A DNA stretch of 50,227 nt from Hellea sp. GTDB lineage: Bacteria; Pseudomonadota; Alphaproteobacteria; Caulobacterales; Maricaulaceae. Shown in pieces: positions 18,513-26,616 of the stretch (position 1 is the first letter of the stretch; every line of letters begins with the position of its first letter). The stretch covers positions 1 to 50,227 of the forward strand of contig JABABK010000017.1 of NCBI GenBank assembly GCA_014238285.1. The letters run 5' to 3'. Under the pieces are notes generated by a model, which worked only from the letters and a program-made list of their open reading frames with translations, was not told where the DNA came from and did no database searches. Position numbers and translations under genes: made by a program.

Positions 18513-18727
18513 TTCGGTCTCCTAATTAATGCAAAACTCCAAAACCAATAGAGTTTCGCGGCCTTTTTGAGCACTTAGGCATGCCATTTCGCCTAAAATG
18601 CTGCTCCCCAAAATGGGGCCCGATAAACGGGATAGGGGCTTATAGCGGGGAAATATTTAAAATCAAGCCTGTCTTGCGCCTTTCTGCCCCAGAATATAGA
18701 GCTACTATGAAGATTCACAGAGGCATT

Positions 18728-19096
18728 ATGAAAGCGCTTAAACTCTATAACCTCGCCAATGGCTGGTTTTATCTGATTTTCGGTCTTTACGGGGCTATCG
18801 CCGCCGGAACCATGGCCAAATTAATGGGCTGGGACCCTAGCCTTTTAGGTATGCATGAGATTAGAGCCATGTGGGCTGCAACAGCTGCGGCAGGAGCCGC
18901 CATGCTTTTATACGCGATCAAAAAAGCGGACCAAAAATATCTAACTTTATTGCTGATCCTCGTAACCCTAGCGCTCGCCAGTGGTCGCCTATTAGGCCTC
19001 GTTTTAGACGGCACCGGCCCGCAGCAAACTTACTATGAAATGGGATTTGAGATCATTTGGGCCGGACTTGGGTATTTGCTCTATCGCCGTGCCTGA
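18728..19096 (+). CDS. DUF4345-like small membrane protein
   Basis: A 122-residue protein with four predicted membrane helices (about 8-30, 45-63, 72-92, 102-120) and little else. Length and helix spacing match the DUF4345 family of unknown function. The ATG at 18728 is preferred, with AGAGG upstream; an ATG at 18707 and an in-frame extension to 18581 are possible, but the latter is hydrophilic and reads through the divergent rpmI leader. Nothing nearby suggests a role. Confidence 0.65.
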   Translation: MKALKLYNLANGWFYLIFGLYGAIAAGTMAKLMGWDPSLLGMHEIRAMWAATAAAGAAMLLYAIKKADQKYLTLLLILVTLALASGRLLGLVLDGTGPQQTYYEMGFEIIWAGLGYLLYRRA

Positions 19097-19289
19097 TCTG
19101 AAGACCTTCATAATAGACGGAAGACTTAGCGTGAAAGTCTCGCCCAAGGCTCTCGCAATGCCGTAAAGTCGACGGCGATATTATCCGCGTCTACGTCACG
19201 GTCGCGATAAGGTATTCCAATTTACACAGTTTCTGTCTTGTCACTTGTAAGTAACAACTTTACTCATAAATTAATCTGTTGGAGGACTT

Positions 19290-20795
19290 ATGCGAATACT
19301 CATTTCAATTTTTTGTATTGCTCTGGCCTATATTTTAGCGCCGGAAGCGCAAGCTAAATGGGTACAAGTTGAATCAGACAATTTCCATCTGGTCGGAGAG
19401 ATTAAAGAAAAGAACGCCAAAAAATTGATTCAGGACCTCGAACTTTACAGAGCCGCCACTCTACAGTTTCTAGGTAAGCCCCCGAAACTAGAACCCATTA
19501 AAGTCAAAATTCTTATCGTGAAAACTAACGATCAAATGACCGAAATTATCGGACATGCCAACAATTCAGGCATCTATAAAACTTTTTTCGATGGACCATT
19601 ATTCGTTATGTTGGGCGAGGAGGCCAGACATTACGCCATGCATGAATATGGGCACCACATTACCTATACACATACGAAAAGCATTTACCCCCTTTGGTAT
19701 GACGAGGGTTACGTGGAATATTTGGCAACCTTTGAGAAAGATGGCGACTCCCTGTCAATTGGACGCAATATTAAAGGCTACAAAGACATTTTAAGCTCTA
19801 AATACTGGATGTCTTACAGAATTATTTTCAATTCGATTCAAAAATACCCCTTCAAGCTTTCAAAAATAGACCCAAAAATTGGTAGTGTAGATCAGCATAC
19901 TTTTTATGCTCAAGCTTGGCTCGCAGTTCATTTTATTCAAAACAACCCTGATTATTTAGACATGTTCAACCAATATAACGGCCTAATAAATTCAGGTGTT
20001 GATGCGATGCAGGCATTTGAAACGGCATTTGGTACAACTCCCGATGCATTCGAACAAATATTACGAAAATACTTCAAGGCGAAAAATTTTAAGAAACGCC
20101 AAATTTCATCCATAAATCCTGACACGTCATATCCTATGCAAGTCAAACTCATTGAGAGAAAAGACTTCTTGGCAGAAAAGATTTATTTCAGAATTCGAAT
20201 GATCCCATTGAAAAAGGACTTGGGCGGCACGGAAAAAATGTTTGCGGAACTTGAAGCGCTAACAGGGGATAATAACCTCCTTAATACTCTCAAGGCACAG
20301 TGGTATATGATAGACGAAAAATTCGACGACGCTAGCGCCAGCATTGACAAAGCACTATCTCAACAAACTCTATCTAATACGCAGACTAATTTTTTTAAAG
20401 GGGCCATCCTCGTTGATCAAGCCTTGAAAACCAATGGATCAATTTCTCTCCCGAACCAAAAGCTCGCACAAAGCTATCTACAGAAAGTTTTAAACGACAA
20501 CCCCAATCATCCGGGCGCACATTTTTTTTACGCTCTATCTCATGGCGGTTCATACCAACCGCCCTCGCCTCAAGTCGTGGCTTCAACAATCTTCTCGGTG
20601 AATTATTTTAGATCCCCTGACTTTGTCACATCTGGGTTAAATCTGGCGTTGAATTTAATTCAAGCTGAGGAATATGACTTGGCCGAAGAGGTCATAAATT
20701 TTGCTCAAGTTTGGGGAAAAGACGTGGATGAAAAACGTCATATGCGGTATGTGAAAAAATTTCTTGAGCGGCAAAAATCTATAACACCCCCCTAG
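19290..20795 (+). CDS. Secreted gluzincin-like metallopeptidase with TPR-like C-terminus
   Basis: A 501-residue exported protein; the signal peptide ends after EAQA (about residue 22). The zinc motif is HEYGHH (His118, Glu119, His122), with Asp138-Glu139 and Glu143 in WYDEGYVEYLAT about 20 residues on as the likely third ligand. This is the layout of the peptidase MA-like/DUF1570 group. The second half (about 310-500) is helical with repeat-like spacing (NTLKAQWYMIDEKFDDASAS), consistent with TPRs. The substrate is unknown. Strong GGAGG lies 6 bases before the ATG. It is a single gene, flanked by tRNA-Leu on the other strand. Confidence 0.85.
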   Translation: MRILISIFCIALAYILAPEAQAKWVQVESDNFHLVGEIKEKNAKKLIQDLELYRAATLQFLGKPPKLEPIKVKILIVKTNDQMTEIIGHANNSGIYKTFFDGPLFVMLGEEARHYAMHEYGHHITYTHTKSIYPLWYDEGYVEYLATFEKDGDSLSIGRNIKGYKDILSSKYWMSYRIIFNSIQKYPFKLSKIDPKIGSVDQHTFYAQAWLAVHFIQNNPDYLDMFNQYNGLINSGVDAMQAFETAFGTTPDAFEQILRKYFKAKNFKKRQISSINPDTSYPMQVKLIERKDFLAEKIYFRIRMIPLKKDLGGTEKMFAELEALTGDNNLLNTLKAQWYMIDEKFDDASASIDKALSQQTLSNTQTNFFKGAILVDQALKTNGSISLPNQKLAQSYLQKVLNDNPNHPGAHFFYALSHGGSYQPPSPQVVASTIFSVNYFRSPDFVTSGLNLALNLIQAEEYDLAEEVINFAQVWGKDVDEKRHMRYVKKFLERQKSITPP

Positions 20796-20860
20796 GCTAA
20801 AGCTTTATGTGCATAAACGCAGGCTCTATTTTACTATATAACAGAGCGCCTCTATTTCGA

Positions 20861-20944
20861 TGGTACGGCTGGTCGGAATCGAACCGACACTCCAAAGGAA
20901 CGGGATTTTGAATCCCGCGCGTCTACCAATTCCGCCACAGCCGC
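20861..20944 (-). tRNA. tRNA-Leu (anticodon CAA)
   Basis: On the minus strand an 84-base class II tRNA with encoded CCA. The acceptor GCGGCTG pairs with CAGCCGT (G-U at the top pair), the D-arm is TGGCGGAATTGGTAGACGC, the anticodon stem CGGGA/TCCCG holds loop TTCAAAA, giving anticodon CAA for TTG codons. A short variable arm and GGTTCGATTCC T-loop follow. Ends are fixed by the acceptor stem. Confidence 0.95.
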
Positions 20945-21087
20945 ATCGAAAGGTGGCTCTATATAAGACAGAGCTTTTCAAAAAACCACCGCTGATTTCA
21001 TCAATTTTGTATTTTTTCAATTTAGTGTAATGGCTCTAACATTACTCATCTTGCTCTAACTTCGAAGCAGGCTTTATAAGGGTAGAT

Positions 21088-21672
21088 ATGTCTGAACGCT
21101 GGATCATTATTGGCGACTCGCTTGTCGCGGCCTCTCATCCCTTTGGTAACGCCAAAGAAAGTCTGAGTTATTATTTGACCCATTATCATGATGTGAATGT
21201 CAATCTATTAGCCTCAGGCGGCCAGACCATGACCGGCCAAGCTAGCCCAAAGCTCCCCGAAGCCGTCAAATATATTGACGGCCCCTTACGAACGGTCGAC
21301 AAAGTCATTGTCGCCCTCGGGACGAATGACTGGGCCATGGAGGTTTTTGAAGTGGGAATTTCTCGAAAGGCTTATTGTGAGGCCTATAAAACATTCTTAA
21401 ATGCCCTGCCCGATCATTTGAAGGTCTTTTGCGTCACGCCTCTTTCCCGCCGAGATGAAGATGATCACAATCTTCAAGGCTGGCCTCTTGAGGCTTATCG
21501 TGATGACACAAAACGAGTAGGCCTTAAGGCCGGCGCAACAGTTCTAGATGGTTCTCAAATATTTAAGGCTGCAATTCCGCCCCATTTTGCCGAAGGCGGA
21601 ATTCACCTAACGGCCAAAGGCACGCGCATTTATGCAGATTGGCTTTGGCAAGAAATAATGGGTAAAAAATAA
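21088..21672 (+). CDS. SGNH/GDSL-family hydrolase
   Basis: A 194-residue cytoplasmic-looking esterase or acyl hydrolase. Block I is IIGDSLVAASH with the nucleophile Ser at residue 9, block III is GTNDW, and block V is GGIHLTAKG with the catalytic His. The Asp normally three residues before that His is not in the usual place (EGGIH), so a Glu may substitute. No signal peptide is seen. AAGGG lies 6 bases before the ATG. Single gene; substrate unknown. Confidence 0.85.
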   Translation: MSERWIIIGDSLVAASHPFGNAKESLSYYLTHYHDVNVNLLASGGQTMTGQASPKLPEAVKYIDGPLRTVDKVIVALGTNDWAMEVFEVGISRKAYCEAYKTFLNALPDHLKVFCVTPLSRRDEDDHNLQGWPLEAYRDDTKRVGLKAGATVLDGSQIFKAAIPPHFAEGGIHLTAKGTRIYADWLWQEIMGKK

Positions 21673-21696
21673 CGGGCTTAATCGCTTTAAAGAAAA

Positions 21697-21792
21697 CTAT
21701 AATCCGGCAGAAGCCATATAAGCGCGCAGTAGCACAACAGATACAGCCATAAACGAACCAACAAATGTCAACTTTCTAATAAACCGTTTCAT
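21697..21792 (-). CDS. Small 31-residue membrane peptide (unannotated candidate)
   Basis: ATG at 21792 opens a 31-codon frame ending TAG at 21697-21699. A basic head (MKRFIRK) is followed by about 18 hydrophobic residues (LTFVGSFMAVSVVLL), then RAYMASAGL. GAGGGA sits 5 bases upstream of the ATG, and a perfect TATAAT lies about 20 bases upstream. Promoter, ribosome binding site, start and stop are all in place, which favours a real gene of the single-helix small-protein class. It may alternatively be a leader peptide or a type I toxin-like peptide; no antisense RNA is evident. No family recognised. Confidence 0.55.
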   Translation of the reverse strand: MKRFIRKLTFVGSFMAVSVVLLRAYMASAGL

Positions 21793-21812
21793 AAAGTTCC
21801 CTCACACACGCT

Positions 21813-21818
21813 ATTATA
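21813..21818 (-). promoter_or_regulatory. Perfect -10 box before the 31-residue peptide
   Basis: TATAAT on the minus strand, 20 bases before the small gene's ATG, giving a very short leader. No good TTGACA-like -35 lies 17 bases upstream, so an activator or an extended -10 would be needed. Confidence 0.5.
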
Positions 21819-21837
21819 ACCAACTTCAGATCGTGTT

Positions 21838-21877
21838 AGCGTGATGAAACTCACGCTTTGTGAGGCAAAATTGCCTC
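21838..21877. repeat. Two adjacent perfect hairpins
   Basis: AGCGTGA/TCACGCT (21838-21844, 21851-21857) and GAGGCA/TGCCTC (21862-21867, 21872-21877) form 7-bp and 6-bp stems four bases apart. They lie upstream of the 31-residue peptide on the minus strand and 144 bases before the DedA-like gene on the plus strand. They could be regulator sites or RNA structure. Confidence 0.5.
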
Positions 21878-22020
21878 CACATGCGATTCTTACAGCTTCG
21901 AACCTGAATAGCCTACAACTACGCTCGCCTCTTAACCTCAAAAAATAGTTTTTCAACCAGAACCGACGCAACTGAGTACTTTAAACTCGCTATTTACTTA
22001 ATTCATGCTATGGCGCGCTG

Positions 22021-22623
22021 ATGAAGGGTAAACTTGCATTTTTAAACGATTGGTATGAGTGGGTGAAGACTTTGGCTCGGCACAAACATGCTGAACCGGC
22101 TCTGGCTGGCATATCATTTGCTGAAAGCTCCTTTTTCCCAATCCCGCCTGATTTCATGCTGATACCCATGGTCCAAGCCGATCACAGCAAAGCTTGGCGT
22201 TATGCTCTGATTTGCACGATTGCTTCTGTCCTTGGCGGAATATTAGGCTATTTTATCGGCCTGTTTTTCTTCGATACATTTGCGCAGCCAATCCTAGAAC
22301 GTCTCGGCAAAGCGGAAAAAATAGCAACGTTTAAAATCTGGATTTCTAAATATGACGAGATCGCTGTGTTTGGCGCTGGACTGACACCTTTTCCTTATAA
22401 GGTTATCACCATCATGAGCGGCGCGCTCAAAATTAATTTTGCTATTTTCATGACAGCCAGCGTCATGGCGCGGTCTTTACGGTTTTTCCTAGTCGCTGGT
22501 ATTGTCAAGAAATTTGGCGATCAGGCCGAAACGATCATGAAAGAACATTTCGGAAAATTTACGATCGGACTATTTGCAATCTTGGCGGCGCTATATTTCA
22601 CCTATAAGCATTTCTTCCACTAA
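22021..22623 (+). CDS. DedA/YqaA-like membrane protein (SNARE-associated/VTT domain)
   Basis: A 200-residue inner-membrane protein of the VTT (DedA) superfamily, whose members act as lipid scramblases or flippases for undecaprenyl phosphate or phosphatidylethanolamine. The re-entrant loop motif is FAESSFFPIPPDFMLIPMV, and the second G-x-x-x-P-x-P-loop is GAGLTPFPYKVITIMSGAL. Membrane helices lie at about 55-80, 115-135, 140-160 and 178-197. This short form resembles YqaA. Convergent with murI (21 bases apart). No strong ribosome binding site precedes the ATG, so the start is less certain. Confidence 0.85.
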   Translation: MKGKLAFLNDWYEWVKTLARHKHAEPALAGISFAESSFFPIPPDFMLIPMVQADHSKAWRYALICTIASVLGGILGYFIGLFFFDTFAQPILERLGKAEKIATFKIWISKYDEIAVFGAGLTPFPYKVITIMSGALKINFAIFMTASVMARSLRFFLVAGIVKKFGDQAETIMKEHFGKFTIGLFAILAALYFTYKHFFH

Positions 22624-22644
22624 TACATACGCTACAAATATTTT

Positions 22645-23445
22645 TCATCTCGCGTCAGGCAATAATCCCACAACACGCGTAAATCCAAAATTTTGAAACG
22701 CGGACCGTCGGGCTGGCGCTGCGTCAGGGCCTAGTAATAGAGCTCTATCCACCTCTACCTCGCAAGGCGCTAAATCGGTGAATTCGGCTAGCACTGTTTT
22801 AACCCGCCGCGCTATTGCTTCACCAGAATCTATAAAACGAACGCCATCTGGCGCAGCGCGGATTAGCTCCTCTCTGAGCAGCGGAAAATGTGTACAGGCC
22901 AAAACAACCGTATCCACAGGCCCGCCTTCAAATATTGGCGCGATCTGCGCTTTAATCGCTGCTATATCTACGGGTCTTCCAGCCAGCTTGTCTTCTGCTA
23001 GCGCCACTAGCCGCGTAGATCCCTGCAGGATGACGTCATGATCCGGCGCAAAATCGGCAATCAGCTGATCAACATATTTTCGGCGCACGGTACCGGGCGT
23101 TCCCAATACAGCAAAACGGCCAGAAAGGCTCATCTGCGCCGCAGGTTTAATCGCCGGGACCACACCGATCACCGGGATAGATAAAGCTTCTCGAATACCC
23201 GTTAGGGCTGATGTGGACGCCGTGTTACACGCAATAACGACAAAATCAGGCCTGACGGCCTCGCATAATATCCATAAAAGCCCCGGTAGACGGGTGCGGA
23301 GTTGTTTGTCCGTTTTTTCCCCATAAGGTCGAAACTCATCATCAGCAATATAGGTCTGCTGCAGCGCGGGAAGAAGTTTCCTAATCTCAGCCGTGACAGA
23401 TAAGCCGCCGACGCCAGAATCAAATATTAATGCATGACCAGTCAT
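22645..23445 (-). CDS. murI: Glutamate racemase
   Basis: Converts L- to D-glutamate for peptidoglycan. The 266 residues contain FDSGVGGLSV near the start, the first catalytic Cys in IACNTAST and the second in LACTHFPLL, the two-base pair of the cofactor-independent racemases. ATG at 23445; no strong Shine-Dalgarno. Neighbours are not cell-wall genes. Upstream on the same strand, 62 bases away, is an unknown 155-residue protein. Confidence 0.96.
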   Translation of the reverse strand: MTGHALIFDSGVGGLSVTAEIRKLLPALQQTYIADDEFRPYGEKTDKQLRTRLPGLLWILCEAVRPDFVVIACNTASTSALTGIREALSIPVIGVVPAIKPAAQMSLSGRFAVLGTPGTVRRKYVDQLIADFAPDHDVILQGSTRLVALAEDKLAGRPVDIAAIKAQIAPIFEGGPVDTVVLACTHFPLLREELIRAAPDGVRFIDSGEAIARRVKTVLAEFTDLAPCEVEVDRALLLGPDAAPARRSAFQNFGFTRVVGLLPDAR

Positions 23446-23507
23446 AGCTTCTTATAGACGCGAATATGGCTAATCTGTGGTTAATGAATTGGAGCAATAT
23501 GAATTAA

Positions 23508-23975
23508 TTAAAGTCGGCTACTGGGGAAATCGTCATCAAATACCAGAGTCTTACGAAGCTTGGGTTTACAGACTTTACGGTATTCCGCGAGAATGCGTTT
23601 TACGTCTTCAACGGTATCTAAGTCTTCATTGTCGAGAGCCGCCAAAAACCGGTCCATAACAACTTGTACTTGCTCTATAGGAGGGCCCTTATAGTTGGGA
23701 ATTGTGACTGGCTTTGGCTTTCTTTTATAGAATTGCCAAAATCTCCTCGGCTGAGGCTGAGACTCTACAGCGATTCGATACTCATTCGCTTTTGCCGCCG
23801 TGAACACTATATCAAACAGCATGTCTTTGATTCGGTGTATATGATGTATGTAAACATAAGGATTACGCTCAGCGCGCAATAACTCGCTACAGTATAAAGT
23901 CATATTAGCGAAACCCAAAGCTGTGGTTTCGACGTGATCGACCGAACTTAAATCTCGCCAGACGTGAGCAGACAC
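23508..23975 (-). CDS. Unknown 155-residue soluble protein
   Basis: No family recognised. It starts at GTG with a strong AGGAG 8 bases upstream. The N-terminal half is helical (TTALGFANMTLYCSELL, HHIHRIKDMLFDIVFTAA), then a basic Pro-rich linker (RFWQFYKRKPKPV) and a helical tail with VVMDRFLAALDNEDLDTVED and a charged end. No signal or membrane segment. It is divergent from the zeta-like gene (227-base spacer) and may be cotranscribed with murI. Confidence 0.65.
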   Translation of the reverse strand: MSAHVWRDLSSVDHVETTALGFANMTLYCSELLRAERNPYVYIHHIHRIKDMLFDIVFTAAKANEYRIAVESQPQPRRFWQFYKRKPKPVTIPNYKGPPIEQVQVVMDRFLAALDNEDLDTVEDVKRILAEYRKVCKPKLRKTLVFDDDFPSSRL

Positions 23976-24202
23976 TTTGTTTTCTCCTGTTGAACGTATG
24001 TTCTGGATAAGTTTTAAAGGTTAGAATTAGGTTACCGACACCAAAGGGGTTTGGTTGGGAAGGAAGGAAATGGGACGGAACCATGCCTTTGCCATCTGCG
24101 CATATAATGTTGTGTAGAGCGTTTTGTTGCTCGACGCCAGACAACTTGCGACGCCCAGTCATTTGGCTGTGTTGCGTCAAATATCCAACGACTTCTTGAG
24201 CC

Positions 24203-24832
24203 GTGAAAACTCTCGTTATCATCGCAGGGTCTTACGGCACTGGCAAAACCAAGCTTGCCGGGCGCTCGGCTGGGCCAAATCTATTGGGTAATATTCCCGC
24301 AGATTTTTTCAATCAAGAAGACTATTTCAACAGCCTCCAAGAATATTATAGCCTGCCTGAAGAATACACGCGCGCAGGCAGGAGCAGTCAAATCCCTGAA
24401 TTCATGGAACGTTCTTACGAAAGAACACACAATAATCGGTATAGATTGCTCGTAAAAGGGCGAGACTTTGGAACTGAATTACTCCTTGATAAAGTCGAGG
24501 ACTTGGATTTATTGGCGGCGGCTAGAAACCATGGATATCACATTTCTTTATACTTTATCGGTGTCGATAATTGGAAAATATGCGCGCGGCGGTTAAAAAA
24601 CAATCCGGCCCATTGGCATCACAAACTATCAGATAAAGCAATCGCCGCCTGCTATCATCGATCTTTGTCGTTCTTGCCGGGGGCTATTCCCTATGTTGAT
24701 GAAGGATTTGTGGTCAATAATTCAAACTTTAGAAACCCCAAAAAAGTTCTAACCATAAAAAATGGCCGCATTGGATTAATCGATGACGCGCCCCCACAAT
24801 GGTTGATCGAGCCGATGAGCCGCTGTCTATAG
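24203..24832 (+). CDS. Zeta-toxin-like P-loop kinase
   Basis: A 209-residue P-loop NTPase. Walker A is GSYGTGKT (about residues 9-16), after a hydrophobic strand (TLVIIA). The later ISLYFIGVDNWKICARRL segment with the Arg pair, and HHKLSDKAI (position of the zeta substrate and ATP-closing Arg loop), match the zeta-toxin/AAA_33 fold as found in chromosomal zeta-like proteins. Zeta toxins phosphorylate UDP-GlcNAc. There is no adjacent epsilon-like antitoxin, so a toxin role is not shown; a housekeeping small-molecule kinase is as likely. GTG start with a weak ribosome binding site; start uncertain. Confidence 0.72.
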   Translation: MKTLVIIAGSYGTGKTKLAGRSAGPNLLGNIPADFFNQEDYFNSLQEYYSLPEEYTRAGRSSQIPEFMERSYERTHNNRYRLLVKGRDFGTELLLDKVEDLDLLAAARNHGYHISLYFIGVDNWKICARRLKNNPAHWHHKLSDKAIAACYHRSLSFLPGAIPYVDEGFVVNNSNFRNPKKVLTIKNGRIGLIDDAPPQWLIEPMSRCL

Positions 24833-24944
24833 GTTCAAACAAAAACTTCTCTATTGTCTCTAAAGGTGTTCCGGCATAAGCAAAGCCACACACTATAACT
24901 GGGCCTATATAATAAGGGCCTGTTGGCATATGGAGGGAGTGATC

Positions 24945-26309
24945 ATGACTGATATAATGTCTGAAACCGTCACATCCCCAGCCCGTGATATAAATTTCAT
25001 CATTTCGTTATTAGAGGCTGGCGATGCCAAAGATTTACGCAGTTATCTAGCCGACATTCACCCGGCCGACTTTGCTGATCAATTTGAGCAGCTTTCCAAT
25101 GATCAGCGCGAAGGCTTTATTGCTCTAACACCTGAATTAATTTCCGCGGAAGTATTAGCGCAGCTTGAAGATGAAGTTGTTGAAGACATTCTCCCGCTAT
25201 TGCCATCTCATCAAATTGCAGGCGCCATTACAGAGCTCGACAATGATGACGCAACGCAAATTTTCGAGGAGATGGAGGACGAGCAACGGTCCGAAATTCT
25301 TGAGGTCTTAGAACCAGAAGACCGCGCTAATTTAGAAGCCAGCTTAGCCTTTGACGAAGAAACCATTGGCCGCCTCATGCAGCGCGAGTTTGTCGCTGCG
25401 CCGCCGTTTTGGACCGTCGGCGACACGATAGATCACATGCGAGCAACGGGCGAAGGCTTACCAGATTTATTTTATAACATTTGGATCGTTGACACTAAGT
25501 TTCATCCCATTGGCCATATTCCCGTTTCAACATTAATGCGCAACTCTCGTGATACGAGCCTGCAAACTCTAATGGACGATCAAGTTGTCACGATTGCCCA
25601 AAACATGGATCAAGAAGAAGCCGCTTATCTGTTTGAGAAATACCATCTTATCTCCTCCCCTGTGGTTGATGATGATGGCCGTATTTCCGGCATTATGACC
25701 GCCGATGATATCATTGATATTATTCAAGACGAAAACAAAGAAGACATGCTCGCTCTTGCCGGGGTGACCGAGGCCGGGGTTACGGATACGGCTTTTTCCA
25801 CGGTCAAAGCCCGAGCGCCTTGGCTTTTCATTAATTTGATGACCGCTATTTTAGCCTCCTTCGTCATTGCCATGTTCGAATACACTATTACCGAATTTGT
25901 ACAGCTCGCTATTCTTATGCCGATCGTAGCATCAATGGGCGGTAATGCGGGCACGCAAACCCTAGCCGTGGCTGTCCGCTCCTTAGCCGAACGTGATTTG
26001 ACCTCGCAAACCGCCTGGCGCGCCATACGGCGAGAAGGCGTTGCCGCCCTGTTTAACGGGATTATATTTGCCGTCGCTCTCGCCATCATTGCCTATGTTT
26101 GGTTTGGGCGTCAGGATATTGCGATTGTCGCCTTTATTGCCATGATCATTAATCACCTTTTTGCGGGTCTGGCAGGCATTATGGTACCACTGGGTTTGAA
26201 AAAACTTGGCTTTGACCCTGCCGTGTCTTCTTCCGTTTTCGTAACGACGGTAACCGATGTTGTAGGATTTTTTGCCTTTTTGGGTTTTGCCGCTCTTATG
26301 CTGCTTTAA
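24945..26309 (+). CDS. mgtE: Magnesium transporter MgtE
   Basis: A Mg2+-gated Mg2+ channel of the inner membrane. The 454 residues comprise the MgtE N-domain (about 15-125; LRSYLADIHPADFADQFEQL), a CBS pair (about 130-255; HLISSPVVDDDGRISGIMT) that senses Mg2+, a plug helix and five membrane helices (about 285-452) with the selectivity region PIVASMGGNAGTQTLAV. The ATG at 24945 follows GGAGGGAG; the upstream in-frame ATG at 24930 overlaps that Shine-Dalgarno and is rejected. The short leader (112 bases) has no room for an M-box riboswitch. Confidence 0.96.
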   Translation: MTDIMSETVTSPARDINFIISLLEAGDAKDLRSYLADIHPADFADQFEQLSNDQREGFIALTPELISAEVLAQLEDEVVEDILPLLPSHQIAGAITELDNDDATQIFEEMEDEQRSEILEVLEPEDRANLEASLAFDEETIGRLMQREFVAAPPFWTVGDTIDHMRATGEGLPDLFYNIWIVDTKFHPIGHIPVSTLMRNSRDTSLQTLMDDQVVTIAQNMDQEEAAYLFEKYHLISSPVVDDDGRISGIMTADDIIDIIQDENKEDMLALAGVTEAGVTDTAFSTVKARAPWLFINLMTAILASFVIAMFEYTITEFVQLAILMPIVASMGGNAGTQTLAVAVRSLAERDLTSQTAWRAIRREGVAALFNGIIFAVALAIIAYVWFGRQDIAIVAFIAMIINHLFAGLAGIMVPLGLKKLGFDPAVSSSVFVTTVTDVVGFFAFLGFAALMLL

Positions 26310-26616
26310 CACTACTCAATTACCAGCAATAGAAGAAATGGCGCTCCCTAACTAATGTCCGCTTTGGCGGCAAAAGCTGACGTTAGACAATATCATTTCA
26401 AATATCAGCCTTAGAGGTACACGTTTTAAATGAGTGACGTGCCCGGAAAAGTGCGTTAATCATCAATGACGCGATCTGGACAATCGTCCTTTATAAATCG
26501 AAGCTGAATATGGCTCTGAGTCCGTACATAAGTATATGCATAACCGAAGATCATTATGATTGGCTCATCTAGTTTGCCTGATTTTTCTCTCGGTGGCATG
26601 TCCGGGGGAGAAAATA
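26310..26616. other. Non-coding spacer before the exported-protein block
   Basis: About 300 bases with no supportable gene. It contains a small CCGCTTTGGCGG hairpin near 26359 and must hold the promoter of the 26617 gene. The strong GGGGGAG ribosome binding site is at its right end. No repeat or attachment site was found. Confidence 0.4.

Noticed and set aside
19127-19218. 31-codon open stretch on the minus strand (GIPYRDRDVDADNIAV)
   Set aside because: No start codon or ribosome binding site and too short to identify; may be a relic but cannot be supported.
23905-24222. 105-residue minus-strand frame next to the zeta-like gene, a possible antitoxin
   Set aside because: It overlaps the start of the 155-residue gene, which has a much better ribosome binding site, and overlaps the zeta-like start. 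No antitoxin motif.
24833-24944. Mg2+ riboswitch before mgtE
   Set aside because: Leader too short for the M-box, and no matching paired elements seen.
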